Of a stretch of DNA of 64,000 nt, positions 21,590-31,770 are shown piece by piece. Origin of the DNA: Corynebacterium kroppenstedtii (GTDB lineage Bacteria; Actinomycetota; Actinomycetes; Mycobacteriales; Mycobacteriaceae); NCBI RefSeq assembly GCF_016894245.1, contig NZ_CP069792.1:1674001-1738000 (forward strand), read 5' to 3'. The notes under the pieces are model-generated. The model was not told where the DNA came from. It searched no databases and saw only the letters and a program-made list of their open reading frames with translations. Positions within the stretch are counted from its first letter, which is position 1. Each line of letters begins with the position of its first letter. The translations under genes and the position numbers were made by a program.

Positions 21590-23101
21590 ATGGAGACCAC
21601 ATATCGCGTTGCGAACTTCAATGCCGACGATCTAACGACGTACACCGCAGCAGATCTGGCTGAAAAAATCCATTCCGGCGAGGTGTCGTCGGTAGAGGCG
21701 ACTCAAGCCCATCTCGATCGTATTTCACAGATCGACGGCGATATTCATGCTTTCTTGCATGTTTCTGCCGACGAAGCTCTCGCGGCGGCTAGGAAAGTCG
21801 ATGACAGTATCGCCCGTGGTGAGAAGCCATCCTCATCCCTTGCCGGTGTTCCTTTAGCCCTAAAAGATGTCTTTACGACGACGGACGCACCGACGACGTG
21901 TGCGTCAAAAATCCTTGAAGGATACATGAGCCCGTACGACGCGACCGTGACGAAGCGTCTGCGCGAGGCCGGTCTTCCTATCGTCGGAAAGACCAATATG
22001 GATGAATTCGCCATGGGCTCATCCACGGAAAACTCCGCCTATGGGCCGACACACAATCCGTGGGATCTTGCCCGGACACCGGGTGGCTCCGGCGGTGGCT
22101 CGGCCGCGGCGTTGGCGTCGGGAATGGCACCCCTGGCGATCGGTACAGATACGGGCGGATCGATCCGCCAGCCGGCGGCCCTCACCAACACGGTCGGGGT
22201 AAAGCCGACTTATGGCACAGTGTCGCGTTATGGCCTCGTCGCTTGTGCTTCGTCGCTTGACCAGGGTGGCCCCACCGGGCGCACAGTGTTGGATACCGCC
22301 CTTTTGCACGAAGTTATCGCGGGGTATGACCCGCATGATTCCACCTCGGTCAACCGCCCCGTTGCGCCGGTGGTTCAGGCCGCCCGCGAGGGCGCGAAAG
22401 GGGATCTGTCTGGCCTAAAGGTCGGCGTCGTCAAGCAATTGGCTGGCGATGGCTACCAGGATGGCGTCCTCGAGTCGTACAACGAGGCCGTGAGCACCCT
22501 CTCTCGCCTGGGTGCTGAGGTCGTGGATGTGGATTGTCCTCACTTCGACGATGCGTTGAGCGCGTACTACCTCATTCTTCCGTGTGAGGTGAGCTCCAAC
22601 CTCGCCCGGTTCGACGGCATGCGCTACGGTCTGCGCGTCGGTGATGATGGTCATCACTCGGCCAATGACGTGATGGAACTGTCCCGCGAAGAGGGCTTTG
22701 GCTCAGAGGTGAAGCGACGCATCATCCTGGGAACTTATGCGCTCTCTGTTGGATACTATGACGCCTACTATCTGCAGGCTCAGCGTGTCCGTGCGTTGAT
22801 TGCCCGTGATTTTGCCAAGGCGTATGAGAAGGTCGATGTGTTGGTCTCTCCGACTACGCCGACGACGGCGTTCAAGTTGGGCACCAAGGTCGATGATCCC
22901 ATTTCGATGTATCGATTCGACCTGTGCACGCTGCCGCTGAACCTTGCAGGTCTGTGCGGAATGTCTGTTCCTTCCGGGCTTGCCTCTGATACGAATCTTC
23001 CCGTTGGCCTGCAGATTATGGCCCCAGCGCACCAGGATGATCGGCTTTATCGCGTCGGTGCTGCTTATGAGGCTGCTCGCTCGGGAGAGCCACAAGAGTA
23101 G
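21590..23101 (+). CDS. gatA: Glu-tRNA(Gln) amidotransferase subunit A
   Basis: GatA of 503 residues, the amidase that frees ammonia from glutamine for conversion of Glu-tRNA(Gln), and possibly Asp-tRNA(Asn), to the amidated form. The Ser-cisSer-Lys triad is readable as Lys92 (ALKDVF), Ser167 (PGGSGGGS) and Ser191 (DTGGSIRQ). The length is usual. It is coupled to gatC. The GatB partner is separated and lies at 30127, with five unrelated genes between. Confidence 0.97.
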   Translation: METTYRVANFNADDLTTYTAADLAEKIHSGEVSSVEATQAHLDRISQIDGDIHAFLHVSADEALAAARKVDDSIARGEKPSSSLAGVPLALKDVFTTTDAPTTCASKILEGYMSPYDATVTKRLREAGLPIVGKTNMDEFAMGSSTENSAYGPTHNPWDLARTPGGSGGGSAAALASGMAPLAIGTDTGGSIRQPAALTNTVGVKPTYGTVSRYGLVACASSLDQGGPTGRTVLDTALLHEVIAGYDPHDSTSVNRPVAPVVQAAREGAKGDLSGLKVGVVKQLAGDGYQDGVLESYNEAVSTLSRLGAEVVDVDCPHFDDALSAYYLILPCEVSSNLARFDGMRYGLRVGDDGHHSANDVMELSREEGFGSEVKRRIILGTYALSVGYYDAYYLQAQRVRALIARDFAKAYEKVDVLVSPTTPTTAFKLGTKVDDPISMYRFDLCTLPLNLAGLCGMSVPSGLASDTNLPVGLQIMAPAHQDDRLYRVGAAYEAARSGEPQE

Positions 23102-23104
23102 GTT
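23099..23104 (+). promoter_or_regulatory. Candidate -10 element for a leaderless NUDIX mRNA
   Basis: TAGGTT overlaps the gatA stop codon and ends exactly 7 bases before the ATG at 23112. No ribosome site fits that start, so an independent leaderless transcript is plausible. Confidence 0.3.
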
Positions 23105-23111
23105 AGGGCCT

Positions 23112-23753
23112 ATGGACCACAGTGGAGACGGTTGGGCAATTCAAGCAAACGGTGCGCGGTTCTGGGGAGTCGAAGGAGCAGCGGGATTGTTGCTTCGAGC
23201 GCCGGGGCCTGATGGTCTTCCCATGGTCCTCATGCAATATCGCGCCGAGTGGACATCAATGCCTCTGACCTGGGGTGTCCCGGGTGGAGCGCGCGACGCA
23301 GATGAGACAGTCGAAGAAGCCGCGTTACGCGAAGCCATTGAAGAAGCCGGTCTCAATCCCCAGGATGTCACCGTCGTACAAAAGCAAGTGACGACGCGGG
23401 TGCCGGTGGATTATGCCGTGCGGAGGGCACCAGCTGAAGATTGGCCGCGTTTGCCCTGGTACACCTCGCTGACGGGGAAGCGTTGGGTGGGGCTGATGGA
23501 CCCCAGTGTGCGTGAGTGGACATATACGACGGTGTCAGCCTTTGCCTCTCATCCGCTTGAGGTGCACAAGAATAATGAGTCCATTGAACTGGTGTGGGTG
23601 CCGGAATCTGAGATTGAGAATTTGGATTTAATGGCTCCGTTCCGACGTTCGTTGCCGATGACCTCGAGTATCGTCCAGCATGGTGATGTTTCTCAGCCGA
23701 CGATGCGCGCTAATGAGTCTGGTGAGGGCGCGCTTTGGGTGGTGCCTCGGTAG
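23112..23753 (+). CDS. NUDIX hydrolase
   Basis: A 213-residue protein with a canonical Nudix box: GGARDADETVEEAALREAIEEAG (about 59-81), giving the metal-binding REUxEExG helix. Substrates in this family are nucleoside diphosphate derivatives, but the exact one cannot be deduced. The frame is open upstream inside gatA; the ATG at 23112, 10 bases after the gatA stop, is chosen because residues before it have no family match. It is separate in sequence type from the NUDIX gene at 6.7 kb, which has an insertion in the box. Confidence 0.88.
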   Translation: MDHSGDGWAIQANGARFWGVEGAAGLLLRAPGPDGLPMVLMQYRAEWTSMPLTWGVPGGARDADETVEEAALREAIEEAGLNPQDVTVVQKQVTTRVPVDYAVRRAPAEDWPRLPWYTSLTGKRWVGLMDPSVREWTYTTVSAFASHPLEVHKNNESIELVWVPESEIENLDLMAPFRRSLPMTSSIVQHGDVSQPTMRANESGEGALWVVPR

Positions 23754-24092
23754 CCTAATTGAATAGGCACGCTGTATAAGGTGCTACTCGGGGGCTGGCT
23801 CGACTTATGCCCCCTGAGCCTTGTGGCCACCGTCCGATCGTGGACCCGATTCGTGGTTTCGCGATGGTCTTTGTGTGCGCGTAACCTGTCTGGATGGAAA
23901 AGGTGGAGCCTCTGCTGAGAGCACGACTTTCACCTTAAATAGTTCGCTTTTCGAGTATTTCTGTGAATGTGCAGCCGGAATGTACCGTGACTTTCCCGGG
24001 GCACAAACCCCGAAGGCCGTCAGCGTTCACTCTTTTTTTGTAGCGATGAGTAGATAAATAGTGGTGAATAGATAAGAGGTAAGGAAGCTTTT
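23754..24092 (+). other. Gene-free gap upstream of the DHA2 transporter
   Basis: 339 bases without a convincing gene. It contains a hairpin (CTCGGGGGC at 23787-23795 against GCCCCC-T-GAG at 23809-23818) lacking a T run, perhaps a weak terminator for the NUDIX gene. Near the end there is a short repeat of TAGATAA just before the transporter ribosome site. No operator could be identified. Confidence 0.4.
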
Positions 24093-25580
24093 TTGACTGG
24101 TAACCTCAGCGGATCGTCGCACCGGGAGACGATAACAAACACAGCAGAGAATAATCCCTCCGCCATCTCGGCTCAGGCGAATCAATCCAAGGGAATGATT
24201 TCGGAAAAAGACGCGTGGCGTGCGTTAGTGGCGCTTTGTGTGGGCTTTTTTATGATCCTCTTGGACCAAACCATTGTGGCAGTGGCGACCCCTGATTTTC
24301 AGAGTGCGTTAAATGCCGACTACAGCCAAGTGCTGTGGGTGACGTCGGTGTATCTCCTGACATACGCTGTCCCACTTTTGGTCACAGGTCGATTGGGAGA
24401 CCAGATAGGGCCGAAGAACGTCTATGTCGCCGGCATGGTTGTCTTCACCCTCTCATCCCTGGGGTGTGGCTTAGCGCCGGATATTCATTGGCTCATAGCT
24501 GCTCGCGCTGTCCAGGGGCTGGGTGCTGCTCTGTTGACCCCTCAAACTATGAGCGTGATTAACCGAATCTTCGCGCGTGAACGACGCGGCGCGGCCATGG
24601 GTTTATGGGGTGCCACCGCCGGCATGGCAGGCTTGGCCGGCCCAGTCCTCGGTGGGTTATTGACCACGTGGATCGGCTGGGAATGGATTTTCTTCGTTAA
24701 CGTCCCGATCGGAGTTGTCTCAGTCATCATGGTGCTCAAATGGGTACCACAATTGCCGACCAGAAATCATGGCTACGACTGGGGCGGGATTGTCACGTCA
24801 GTCATCGCAGTGTTCTTGCTGGTCTTCGCGCTTCAAGAGGGTGGTAATGCAGACTGGGCACCGTGGATTTGGATCATGATCGCAGCGTCCGTTGTTGTCT
24901 TCGGTATTTTCATCATGATTGAAAAGTGGGGCGCTCAGCGTGGCGTCGAGGTTCTCGTCCCACTGTCCCTCTTTAAGGATAAGAATTTCTCGGTGGGGAA
25001 TATTTCGATCACGACGATGGGATTTGCCGTGGCAGGTCCGATGGTTCCGATCATGATTTACTTCCAGCAGTTCCATCAGATGTCGGCCTTGAAGGCAGGG
25101 CTGATGATGGTGCCAATGGCTCTGATATCAGGCGTGCTATCTCCATTCGTCGGCCGTTTGTCGGATACAGTTCCGCCGCGTCGGCTATCTCTATCTGGAT
25201 TTACCTTTATGACAGTGTCCATGCTGTGCTACTTCTTGGTCATGAAGCCGGACACGTCGGTGTGGTGGATGTTCGTGCCCATCGCTTTGCAAGGGCTGGG
25301 GAACGCGTTCGTGTGGGCACCCAATTCGACCACGACGATGCGTGATCTTCCGATGGAGAAAACGGGCGCGGGGTCTGGCGTGTATAACACCACACGCCAA
25401 GTCGGTTCAGTGATTGGTTCAGCTACTGTTGCGGCGACGCTCGACGTGTTCATGCAGCATACTGATCCAGTATCGTCATTGGGCTGGACCATGATTTTCC
25501 CAGCAGGAGTGTTATTGATCGGTTTGGTCGTTGTTACGCAATTCCAAGGAACAACAGCTGCAACGCGCGGAAAGAAGTAG
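24093..25580 (+). CDS. MFS multidrug efflux transporter, DHA2 (14-TM) family
   Basis: A 495-residue membrane protein with the DHA2/EmrB-QacA pattern: motif D1 (LDQTIVAVATPDFQ), motif A (GRLGDQIGPKNVYVAG) and a motif C-like glycine/proline run (GATAGMAGLAGPVLGGLLTTWIG, read in two parts). About 14 hydrophobic helices fit. The N-terminal 45 residues are soluble and Ser/Asn-rich. The TTG start at 24093 is supported by AAGGAAG a few bases upstream and by the lack of another well-placed start. No regulator is adjacent. It probably exports drugs or metabolites by proton antiport; the substrate is unknown. Confidence 0.9.
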   Translation: MTGNLSGSSHRETITNTAENNPSAISAQANQSKGMISEKDAWRALVALCVGFFMILLDQTIVAVATPDFQSALNADYSQVLWVTSVYLLTYAVPLLVTGRLGDQIGPKNVYVAGMVVFTLSSLGCGLAPDIHWLIAARAVQGLGAALLTPQTMSVINRIFARERRGAAMGLWGATAGMAGLAGPVLGGLLTTWIGWEWIFFVNVPIGVVSVIMVLKWVPQLPTRNHGYDWGGIVTSVIAVFLLVFALQEGGNADWAPWIWIMIAASVVVFGIFIMIEKWGAQRGVEVLVPLSLFKDKNFSVGNISITTMGFAVAGPMVPIMIYFQQFHQMSALKAGLMMVPMALISGVLSPFVGRLSDTVPPRRLSLSGFTFMTVSMLCYFLVMKPDTSVWWMFVPIALQGLGNAFVWAPNSTTTMRDLPMEKTGAGSGVYNTTRQVGSVIGSATVAATLDVFMQHTDPVSSLGWTMIFPAGVLLIGLVVVTQFQGTTAATRGKK

Positions 25581-25615
25581 GTGGTCCCGGATAGGCAACA
25601 TGGCGGCGATCCGGC

Positions 25616-25621
25616 TAGGGT
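25616..25621 (+). promoter_or_regulatory. Candidate -10 element for a leaderless pfkA mRNA
   Basis: TAGGGT ends 7 bases before the pfkA ATG and no ribosome site is present between them. Confidence 0.35.
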
Positions 25622-25628
25622 AGTCACT

Positions 25629-26660
25629 ATGCGTATTGCGACTCTTACCTCCGGTGGTGATTGCCCGGGACTGAACGCGGTGATTCGTGGGATTGTCCGC
25701 ACCGCAAGTTCTGAATATGGCTCCACCGTGGTCGGCTATGAAGATGGCTGGGTGGGGCTCCTCGAGGAACGCCGAATTCAGCTCTACGACGATGAGGAGA
25801 TTGACCGGGTTCTCCTCCGGGGCGGAACTATCTTGGGCACGGGCCGTTTGCACCCCGACAAATTCCGCGAAGGAATTGAACAAATTAAGGAAAACCTAGA
25901 GAACGCCGGGGTCGATGCCTTGATCCCCATCGGTGGCGAGGGAACGTTGAAAGGTGCTCTCTGGCTTCATGAAAACGGAATTCCTGTGGTCGGCGTCCCT
26001 AAAACCATCGACAATGACGTCAACGCGACGGACTACACCTTCGGTTTCGACACCGCCGTGTCCGTCGCCACTGACGCGATTGACCGGTTGCACACCACCG
26101 CAGAGTCGCACAATCGTGTGATGGTCGTGGAGGTCATGGGTCGGCACGTCGGCTGGATTGCACTTCATTCCGGTATGGCCGGTGGGGCTCATTACACTGT
26201 GATTCCCGAGGTTCCGTTCGATATCGACGAGATCTGTAAAGCCATGGAGCGCCGCTTCCAGATGGGCGAGAAATACGGAATCGTTGTCGTTGCTGAGGGT
26301 GCCCGCCCGAAAGAAGGAACCATGGAACTGAAAACTGGTGGGATTGACCAATTCGGCCATGAGGTTTTCACCGGCGTCGGCCAGCAAGTAGCCGATGCCA
26401 TCCATGAGCGCCTGGGCCACGATGTTCGTACAACGGTCTTGGGCCATATTCAGCGCGGTGGAACGCCGACTGCTTATGATCGCGTTCTGGCTACGCGTTA
26501 TGGTGTTCACGCTTGTCGGGCAGCTCACGAAGGTAAATACGGGACCGTTGCATCCCTCCAGGGAGAGAACATCGGGCTGGTCAGCCTCCAGGATGCCGTG
26601 GGCACGCTGAAGGTTGTTCCGATCGAACGGTACGAGGCTGCGGCTGCCCTCTTCGGATAA
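25629..26660 (+). CDS. pfkA: 6-phosphofructokinase
   Basis: PfkA of 343 residues, phosphorylating fructose 6-phosphate in glycolysis. Motifs: [15 protein letters not shown] at the start, [10 protein letters not shown] (102-110) and [20 protein letters not shown] with the catalytic base Asp128. The pair Gly105/Lys125 (E. coli positions 104/124) is the mixed signature of actinobacterial group III enzymes, in which Gly favours ATP as donor. GGEGT replaces the usual GGDGS. The ATG at 25629 begins the family N-terminus. It is convergent with ggt. Confidence 0.96.
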   Translation: MRIATLTSGGDCPGLNAVIRGIVRTASSEYGSTVVGYEDGWVGLLEERRIQLYDDEEIDRVLLRGGTILGTGRLHPDKFREGIEQIKENLENAGVDALIPIGGEGTLKGALWLHENGIPVVGVPKTIDNDVNATDYTFGFDTAVSVATDAIDRLHTTAESHNRVMVVEVMGRHVGWIALHSGMAGGAHYTVIPEVPFDIDEICKAMERRFQMGEKYGIVVVAEGARPKEGTMELKTGGIDQFGHEVFTGVGQQVADAIHERLGHDVRTTVLGHIQRGGTPTAYDRVLATRYGVHACRAAHEGKYGTVASLQGENIGLVSLQDAVGTLKVVPIERYEAAAALFG

Positions 26661-26666
26661 TTATTT

Positions 26667-26700
26667 CGGGTAATCACCCGCCCATGCGGGGCATTACCCG
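26667..26700. terminator. Two-part hairpin between convergent pfkA and ggt
   Basis: CGGGTAAT (26667-26674) pairs with ATTACCCG (26693-26700), and inside it CCCGC pairs with GCGGG around a CCAT loop. The ggt stop codon lies within the outer arm. The 33-base gap and the symmetry suggest a terminator serving both strands, although neither side has a long T run. Confidence 0.6.
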
Positions 26701-28670
26701 CCCATGACGGCTCCTTCCCGACGCGGATCTGCTCCACCGAGGAGGTGTCCGTCGCGAGTTCGGACGATGGCGGATAGTCCACTCGATTGTTCGTCGAGGT
26801 TGACGGTGTGCCCTCGACACGCGAGCCCGTCGATCAGTTCGTGAGCCTCTGGCGTGGCCGTTCCGCTATGTCCGATGTCCGGATGCTCACCACCAATTCC
26901 GGTGTCCGGTGTGTTACGGGCCCCAAAATTGGGAAGAGCGACGGCTTGCTGCGGGTCTAGCCCCCAGTCGAGGATGCCGACCAATGTTTTGATGACGAAT
27001 TGCGGAATGACGGCTCCGCCGGGAGATCCAACGACGGCGTAGAGGTCCCCCCGCTCACCGGTCTTCGTCGTGGTGTACACGATCGTGGGGGACATGGACG
27101 ATCGTGGCCGTTTACCGCCTTCCACTCGGTTCGCCTTGAGGTGGCCGGCGTCGTCGCGGGGTGTTGCCTCGAAATCGGTGAGTTGATTGTTGAGCATGAA
27201 CCCATCGACCATGTGGAATGAACCGAATGCCGATTCCACACTCGTTGTCATGCTGGCCGCGTTTCCATACGAATCGACGACGGAAATATGGCTGGTCCCG
27301 TGTTCTGGTTGATCCTCACCGCGGGCATGATCCGTGTCGAATGTTCCGGCTTTCGCTGTTCCCATGGATTTCTCTGGGTTGATCTGTGAATATCGCTGCG
27401 CGAGGTACTCCGGGTTGAGTAATTTCGTGTAGTCCCCGTCGGGGAGGTTCTCGAAATCGGTATCAGCAAGGTAGGCGTCGCGGTCCGCGTAGGTGAGTCG
27501 CTCTGCTTCAGAAATAGTATGGACCGCTTCGGGGGAGGGAACACCACCATTCTCGTCGACCTTGAGCGGTTTCATGGCGGACAGATTCGCGTGAGAAAGA
27601 ATCCCCAGAGTGGCTGCTACCGTAACGCCACCCGAGGTGGATGGGGGCGCACCACAGACAATATGGGTGCGGTAGGGGCCACACAGCGCTTGTTTTACAG
27701 TGGGATTATATTTCGCGAGATCAGCCGTTGTTAAGGACGATGGCGTGGTTCCGTCGTGGTTGCTGCGTGCTCGGGCGACGATGTCGTCGGCTATTTTCCC
27801 GGTATACAGCACTTGTGGGCCACCCAGCTTGAGTGATGTCAGCGTCGTGGCATAGGCCGGGTTGGTGAGGCGTGTTCCGGTTTTCTTTCCGGTTCCGTCC
27901 GGGTTGAGGTAATAGGCCGCAGCTTCTGGATCGCGAGCGAGGTCTGCGGCATTGTCCTCAATTGTTGTCGCGAGCCGAGGGCTGATGTCGAACCCGTTCT
28001 CAGAGAGGGTGATGGCCGGTTGAACAAGGTCGCCCCACTGCGTTTTTCCGTGTTGAGCATGGAGTGCACCTAAGGCGGCCATGATGCCCGGTACGCCGAT
28101 TGACCTACCGGAACGTCGCGCGTCGGGCTGCGGCGTGCGGGTATCGGTAGCGGATATCTGCGACAGGTAGGTGTCAGGTGCGTCGTCGGGTGCGATTTCA
28201 CGGCCATCGATGGCGGTGACAGAGTCACTCGCGGCGTCGTGATACAGGATGTAGCCACCGCCGCCGATACCCGATGATTGAGGCTCTACCAGCCCTAACA
28301 CGAGTTGCGCTGTGATTAGCGCATCAGCAGCGGTTCCTCCGGCGGCTAACACATCGCGGGCGGCAGCTGTCGAGACGGGATTTGCCGTCGAAATGGAGTA
28401 CGAGTCCGTCTGCACCGCCGTCATGTCTGGGCGGTATTCGGTATTTGATTCGGGAGCGACGGAAATATCTCGGGGAGGTGTCGGCGGTGCAGCGTGTGCT
28501 GTCAGTGTGGGTGCCTGCGCATATCCGCTGGCAATAACCAGGACGAGGGTACCCAACAACGATGTCCATATCCGTCTGCGATGAGGTAATTGTGGTGATT
28601 GCGTCGCGACCAGTGGTGTCGACGGTTTTCGCTGGCTTTTCGACGTTTGTCGGTGGGGGAGCGAATTCAT
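26694..28670 (-). CDS. ggt: Gamma-glutamyltranspeptidase, secreted
   Basis: A 658-residue Ntn-hydrolase that cleaves the gamma-glutamyl bond of glutathione-like peptides. The N-terminus has a long basic stretch then a hydrophobic core (LLGTLVLVIASGYA) and an AHA-A signal cleavage site near residue 60, so it is exported. Autoprocessing and catalysis depend on Thr459 in EHGTSHISVVD. Other family motifs are SSGIGGGGYILYHD and GGKRPRSSMSPTIV. The length is slightly above the usual 580 because of the N-terminal region. It could feed on host or medium glutathione; that is inference. Confidence 0.95.
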   Translation of the reverse strand: MNSLPHRQTSKSQRKPSTPLVATQSPQLPHRRRIWTSLLGTLVLVIASGYAQAPTLTAHAAPPTPPRDISVAPESNTEYRPDMTAVQTDSYSISTANPVSTAAARDVLAAGGTAADALITAQLVLGLVEPQSSGIGGGGYILYHDAASDSVTAIDGREIAPDDAPDTYLSQISATDTRTPQPDARRSGRSIGVPGIMAALGALHAQHGKTQWGDLVQPAITLSENGFDISPRLATTIEDNAADLARDPEAAAYYLNPDGTGKKTGTRLTNPAYATTLTSLKLGGPQVLYTGKIADDIVARARSNHDGTTPSSLTTADLAKYNPTVKQALCGPYRTHIVCGAPPSTSGGVTVAATLGILSHANLSAMKPLKVDENGGVPSPEAVHTISEAERLTYADRDAYLADTDFENLPDGDYTKLLNPEYLAQRYSQINPEKSMGTAKAGTFDTDHARGEDQPEHGTSHISVVDSYGNAASMTTSVESAFGSFHMVDGFMLNNQLTDFEATPRDDAGHLKANRVEGGKRPRSSMSPTIVYTTTKTGERGDLYAVVGSPGGAVIPQFVIKTLVGILDWGLDPQQAVALPNFGARNTPDTGIGGEHPDIGHSGTATPEAHELIDGLACRGHTVNLDEQSSGLSAIVRTRDGHLLGGADPRREGAVMGG

Positions 28671-28846
28671 TCTTTTTACCTTATGGAACCGCTGTGACAG
28701 CCATCATTGTTTTTCATTAATAGTGTGTTACAAATGCGAGCGATCGTGTTAAATGGCGGTTTTTGTCCGTGTAGTCGAGTAACCTGTCCCGGTGGTAGCT
28801 GAGCCTTTCCGGCTCTCTGGTGATCTTGTTCCAAGGAGAACTCCTC

Positions 28847-30064
28847 ATGTTCAGAAATACGCTTTCGATCGCTTTAGCTTTTGTGGGGCTGATCGTTGGC
28901 GCGGGAACAGCCTCGGGGCAGGAGGGGCTGCAGTTTTTCGTCGCTTTTGGACGCTGGGGCTTGTGGGGCGTGGTCCTCGCTGCGGTTTTGATGAGCATTG
29001 CCGGCACCTCTGTTTTTGTCCTAGGTAGCTATTACCGAGCCCAAGAGCACAAAAGGGTCATTGACAGTTCCGCGACCAAGTTGCTGGCCATCTTTTTGGA
29101 CATCGGCATCCTGGTCACCCTGTTTTCGCTAGGGTTTGTGATGTTCGCAGGCGCGGGTTCAAACCTGAAGCAGCAATATGGTCTTCCGACGTGGGTGGGT
29201 GCGACGATTCTGCTGATCCTCGTCCTGGTATCAGGGATGCTAGATGTTTCCAAAGTCTCGGCCATTATTGGAGCGATTACTCCGTTCATCATTGTCTGTA
29301 TCACGGTCGTCGGACTGGTGACGTTGATCGGAATTCATCCTGACTTCAGTCACTTAGACGCGTCCTCAACGGCCATCAACACGAATCTGCCGAACTGGTG
29401 GATTTCTGCGCTTAACTATGTGGGCTTCAACCTTATTTGTGGTGTGTCCATGGCCATCGTGATTGGCGGTTCCTACTTTTATCCGCGTCAGGCCGGAATC
29501 GGTGGCGGCCTCGGAGGTCTGATTTTCGGATTCCTGCTGATCGTCATCGCATTTTCGCTGTACGTGAAGGTCGATGACGTCAAAGACGCAGATCTTCCGA
29601 TGCTGGCCCTCGCGGCGAATTTTAACGGCCCGTTCGGGTGGGTCATGTCTATCGTCATTTACGGCATGATCTTCAATACGGCGCTGGGTGTTTTTTATGC
29701 CTTGGCTCGTCGGTTGACCGCAAACCATGAGGAACGTTTCCGTCCGACGCTGATTGTGACAGCCCTGGTTGCCTTCGTGATCAGTTTCTTCGGGTTCAAA
29801 ACACTGGTGTCGAATGTCTATCCAATCTTGGGATATGTCGGAGTCGTCCTCATGATTGTTTTGGTTTATTCGTGGCGTAAATCGCGGATCCAGATCCAGG
29901 AAGAGGGCGACCGACGTCGGAAATTGCATGAGTTAGCTGAGCGGAAATTGGATCCCACTAAGCGGTTCACGTCAAAGCAGAAGCGCCAGCTGCGGCACCT
30001 CATTGGCGAATCCAATATTGACGACGATGTGTTGCGCGACATCCTCGACCGCAATGACGTGTAG
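28847..30064 (+). CDS. YkvI-family membrane protein, copy 1
   Basis: A 405-residue polytopic protein of the YkvI group (LeuT/APC-like fold, uncharacterised). The N-terminus LAFVGLIVGAGTASGQEGLQFF is the family hallmark. About ten hydrophobic helices span 1-345. A charged C-terminal extension follows, ending in RFTSKQKRQLRHLIGESNIDDD, which is shared by all three copies here. The ATG at 28847 has AAGGAG upstream and starts directly at the first helix. It precedes gatB by 62 bases. The family has no proven substrate; amino-acid or nucleobase transport is only a guess from the fold. Confidence 0.85.
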   Translation: MFRNTLSIALAFVGLIVGAGTASGQEGLQFFVAFGRWGLWGVVLAAVLMSIAGTSVFVLGSYYRAQEHKRVIDSSATKLLAIFLDIGILVTLFSLGFVMFAGAGSNLKQQYGLPTWVGATILLILVLVSGMLDVSKVSAIIGAITPFIIVCITVVGLVTLIGIHPDFSHLDASSTAINTNLPNWWISALNYVGFNLICGVSMAIVIGGSYFYPRQAGIGGGLGGLIFGFLLIVIAFSLYVKVDDVKDADLPMLALAANFNGPFGWVMSIVIYGMIFNTALGVFYALARRLTANHEERFRPTLIVTALVAFVISFFGFKTLVSNVYPILGYVGVVLMIVLVYSWRKSRIQIQEEGDRRRKLHELAERKLDPTKRFTSKQKRQLRHLIGESNIDDDVLRDILDRNDV

Positions 30065-30113
30065 GTGTTCCGTGACCGATTGTCCCTTTACACGTTGTTG
30101 AACACTCTGGCGC

Positions 30114-30119
30114 TACACT
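30114..30119 (+). promoter_or_regulatory. Candidate -10 element for a leaderless gatB mRNA
   Basis: TACACT ends 7 bases before the ATG at 30127. No ribosome site is present, so gatB may have its own leaderless promoter behind ykvI copy 1. Confidence 0.35.
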
Positions 30120-30126
30120 GTTGGTT

Positions 30127-31686
30127 ATGACTTCTCCCGCTCAGTCGATTCAGGATTATTCCGACGATGTTATGGACTATGATGACGTCGTCGCGCAGTT
30201 TGATCCCGTTATGGGAATGGAAATTCACGTTGAGCTAGCGACGAAATCGAAGATGTTTTCGTCGTCCTCGGTTGAGTTCGGTGACGCCCCTAACTCCCAC
30301 GCCGACCCATGCTGTTTAGGTTTGCCGGGCGCTTTGCCTGTTGTGAACAAGAAGGGCGTTGAATGGGCAATTAAAATTGGTTTAGCTCTTAATTGCTCGA
30401 TCGCTGAGCGGTCGCGGTTTGCGCGGAAGAATTATTTCTACCCGGATCAGCCGAAGAACTACCAGATCAGTCAGTACGACGAGCCCATTGCGTATGACGG
30501 TTATTTGGATGTTCAGCTTGACGATGGTTCTACGTTCCGCGTGGAGATTGAGCGTGCGCACATGGAGGAAGACACCTGTAAATTAACCCACATTGGTGGG
30601 CAGGGTGGCCGCATCGCTGGCGCAACAAAGTCCCTTGTCGACGCTAACCGCGCTGGCGTACCACTGATCGAAATTGTGACCAAACCCATCGTGGGTGCAG
30701 GTGAACGGGCACCAGAAGTTGCCCGTGCCTATGTCACCGCCGTGCGTGATCTTATGAAAGCCCTCAAGGTCTCGGATGCCCGCATGGATCAGGGATCGAT
30801 GCGTGTCGATTCGAACTTGTCTTTGCGGCCGATCGGTACGGAAGAATTCGGTACCCGCACGGAAACAAAGAACATTAATTCGCTCCGCTCAGTGGAACAG
30901 GCTGTGCGGTTTGAGATGCAGCGCCAGGCTCAGTGTCTGAAGCACGGCGTCGATATTGTTCAAGAGACACGGCACTATCAGGAGACCGACGGGACGACGT
31001 CGAAAGGTCGCCCGAAGGAAACGATGGCGGATTACCGCTACTTTAACGATCCTGACTTACCACCCGTCGTCGCTCCATCTGAGTGGGTGGAGGACATTCG
31101 TGCGACGCTGCCTGAGCTGCCGTGGGTACGTCGTGCCCGGATTCAGAAGGAATGGAAACTTTCCGACGAGGAGCTTCGCGATCTCGTGAACGCGGGCGCC
31201 TTGGATCTCGTGGCTGACACTGTCGAAGCCGGCGCTACGCCAACTGAGGCTCGCTCGTGGTGGGTGTCCTACCTCGCGCAAAAGGCTAATGAGCAGGAAG
31301 TAGAGCTGGATTCGCTGCCCATCAGTCCTCGTCAGGTTGCTCGCGTGGCGGGTCTCGTCGCCGATGGGAAGCTGACTAATAAGTTGGCTCGTTCTGCTAT
31401 CGATGGCGTCCTGGCCGGTGAAGGTCAGGAGAACGTTGACGATACTGATAGCCCGGACGTCGTCGACAATGTCGTGAAGGATCGTGGGCTTGAGGTTGTC
31501 CGTGACGACGGTGCTCTGGAGAAAGCTGTCGACGAGGCTTTGGCGGCTAACCCCGACATTGTCGAGAAGATCAAGGGCGGGAAGACGAAGGCAGCGGGCG
31601 CGATCGTTGGTGCAGTAATGAAGGCCACCCGCGGCAAGGCCGATCCGGCTCGTGTTCAGCAGCTCATTGTGGCCAAATGCAGTTAG
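30127..31686 (+). CDS. gatB: Asp/Glu-tRNA amidotransferase subunit B
   Basis: GatB of 519 residues, the kinase/tRNA-binding subunit of GatCAB. It activates the Glu (or Asp) carboxylate on tRNA. Family motifs: [55 protein letters not shown] and the C-terminal YqeY-like tRNA tail ending [15 protein letters not shown] (as [14 protein letters not shown]). The ATG at 30127 is used; a TTG two codons upstream is less likely. It is separated from gatCA by about 7 kb and is flanked by YkvI copies 1 and 2. Confidence 0.97.
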   Translation: MTSPAQSIQDYSDDVMDYDDVVAQFDPVMGMEIHVELATKSKMFSSSSVEFGDAPNSHADPCCLGLPGALPVVNKKGVEWAIKIGLALNCSIAERSRFARKNYFYPDQPKNYQISQYDEPIAYDGYLDVQLDDGSTFRVEIERAHMEEDTCKLTHIGGQGGRIAGATKSLVDANRAGVPLIEIVTKPIVGAGERAPEVARAYVTAVRDLMKALKVSDARMDQGSMRVDSNLSLRPIGTEEFGTRTETKNINSLRSVEQAVRFEMQRQAQCLKHGVDIVQETRHYQETDGTTSKGRPKETMADYRYFNDPDLPPVVAPSEWVEDIRATLPELPWVRRARIQKEWKLSDEELRDLVNAGALDLVADTVEAGATPTEARSWWVSYLAQKANEQEVELDSLPISPRQVARVAGLVADGKLTNKLARSAIDGVLAGEGQENVDDTDSPDVVDNVVKDRGLEVVRDDGALEKAVDEALAANPDIVEKIKGGKTKAAGAIVGAVMKATRGKADPARVQQLIVAKCS

Positions 31687-31770
31687 GACGCTGTACTAAC
31701 TATTAGTTGTAGCCCCTCGCCCGGTATGATTCCTCTATAGAAAGCTAATCAACCCTTTCTTGAGGATTCG

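Noticed and set aside
23821..24057. A 78-codon frame in the gap before the DHA2 transporter
   Set aside because: No ribosome site, no recognisable domain and no conserved pattern.
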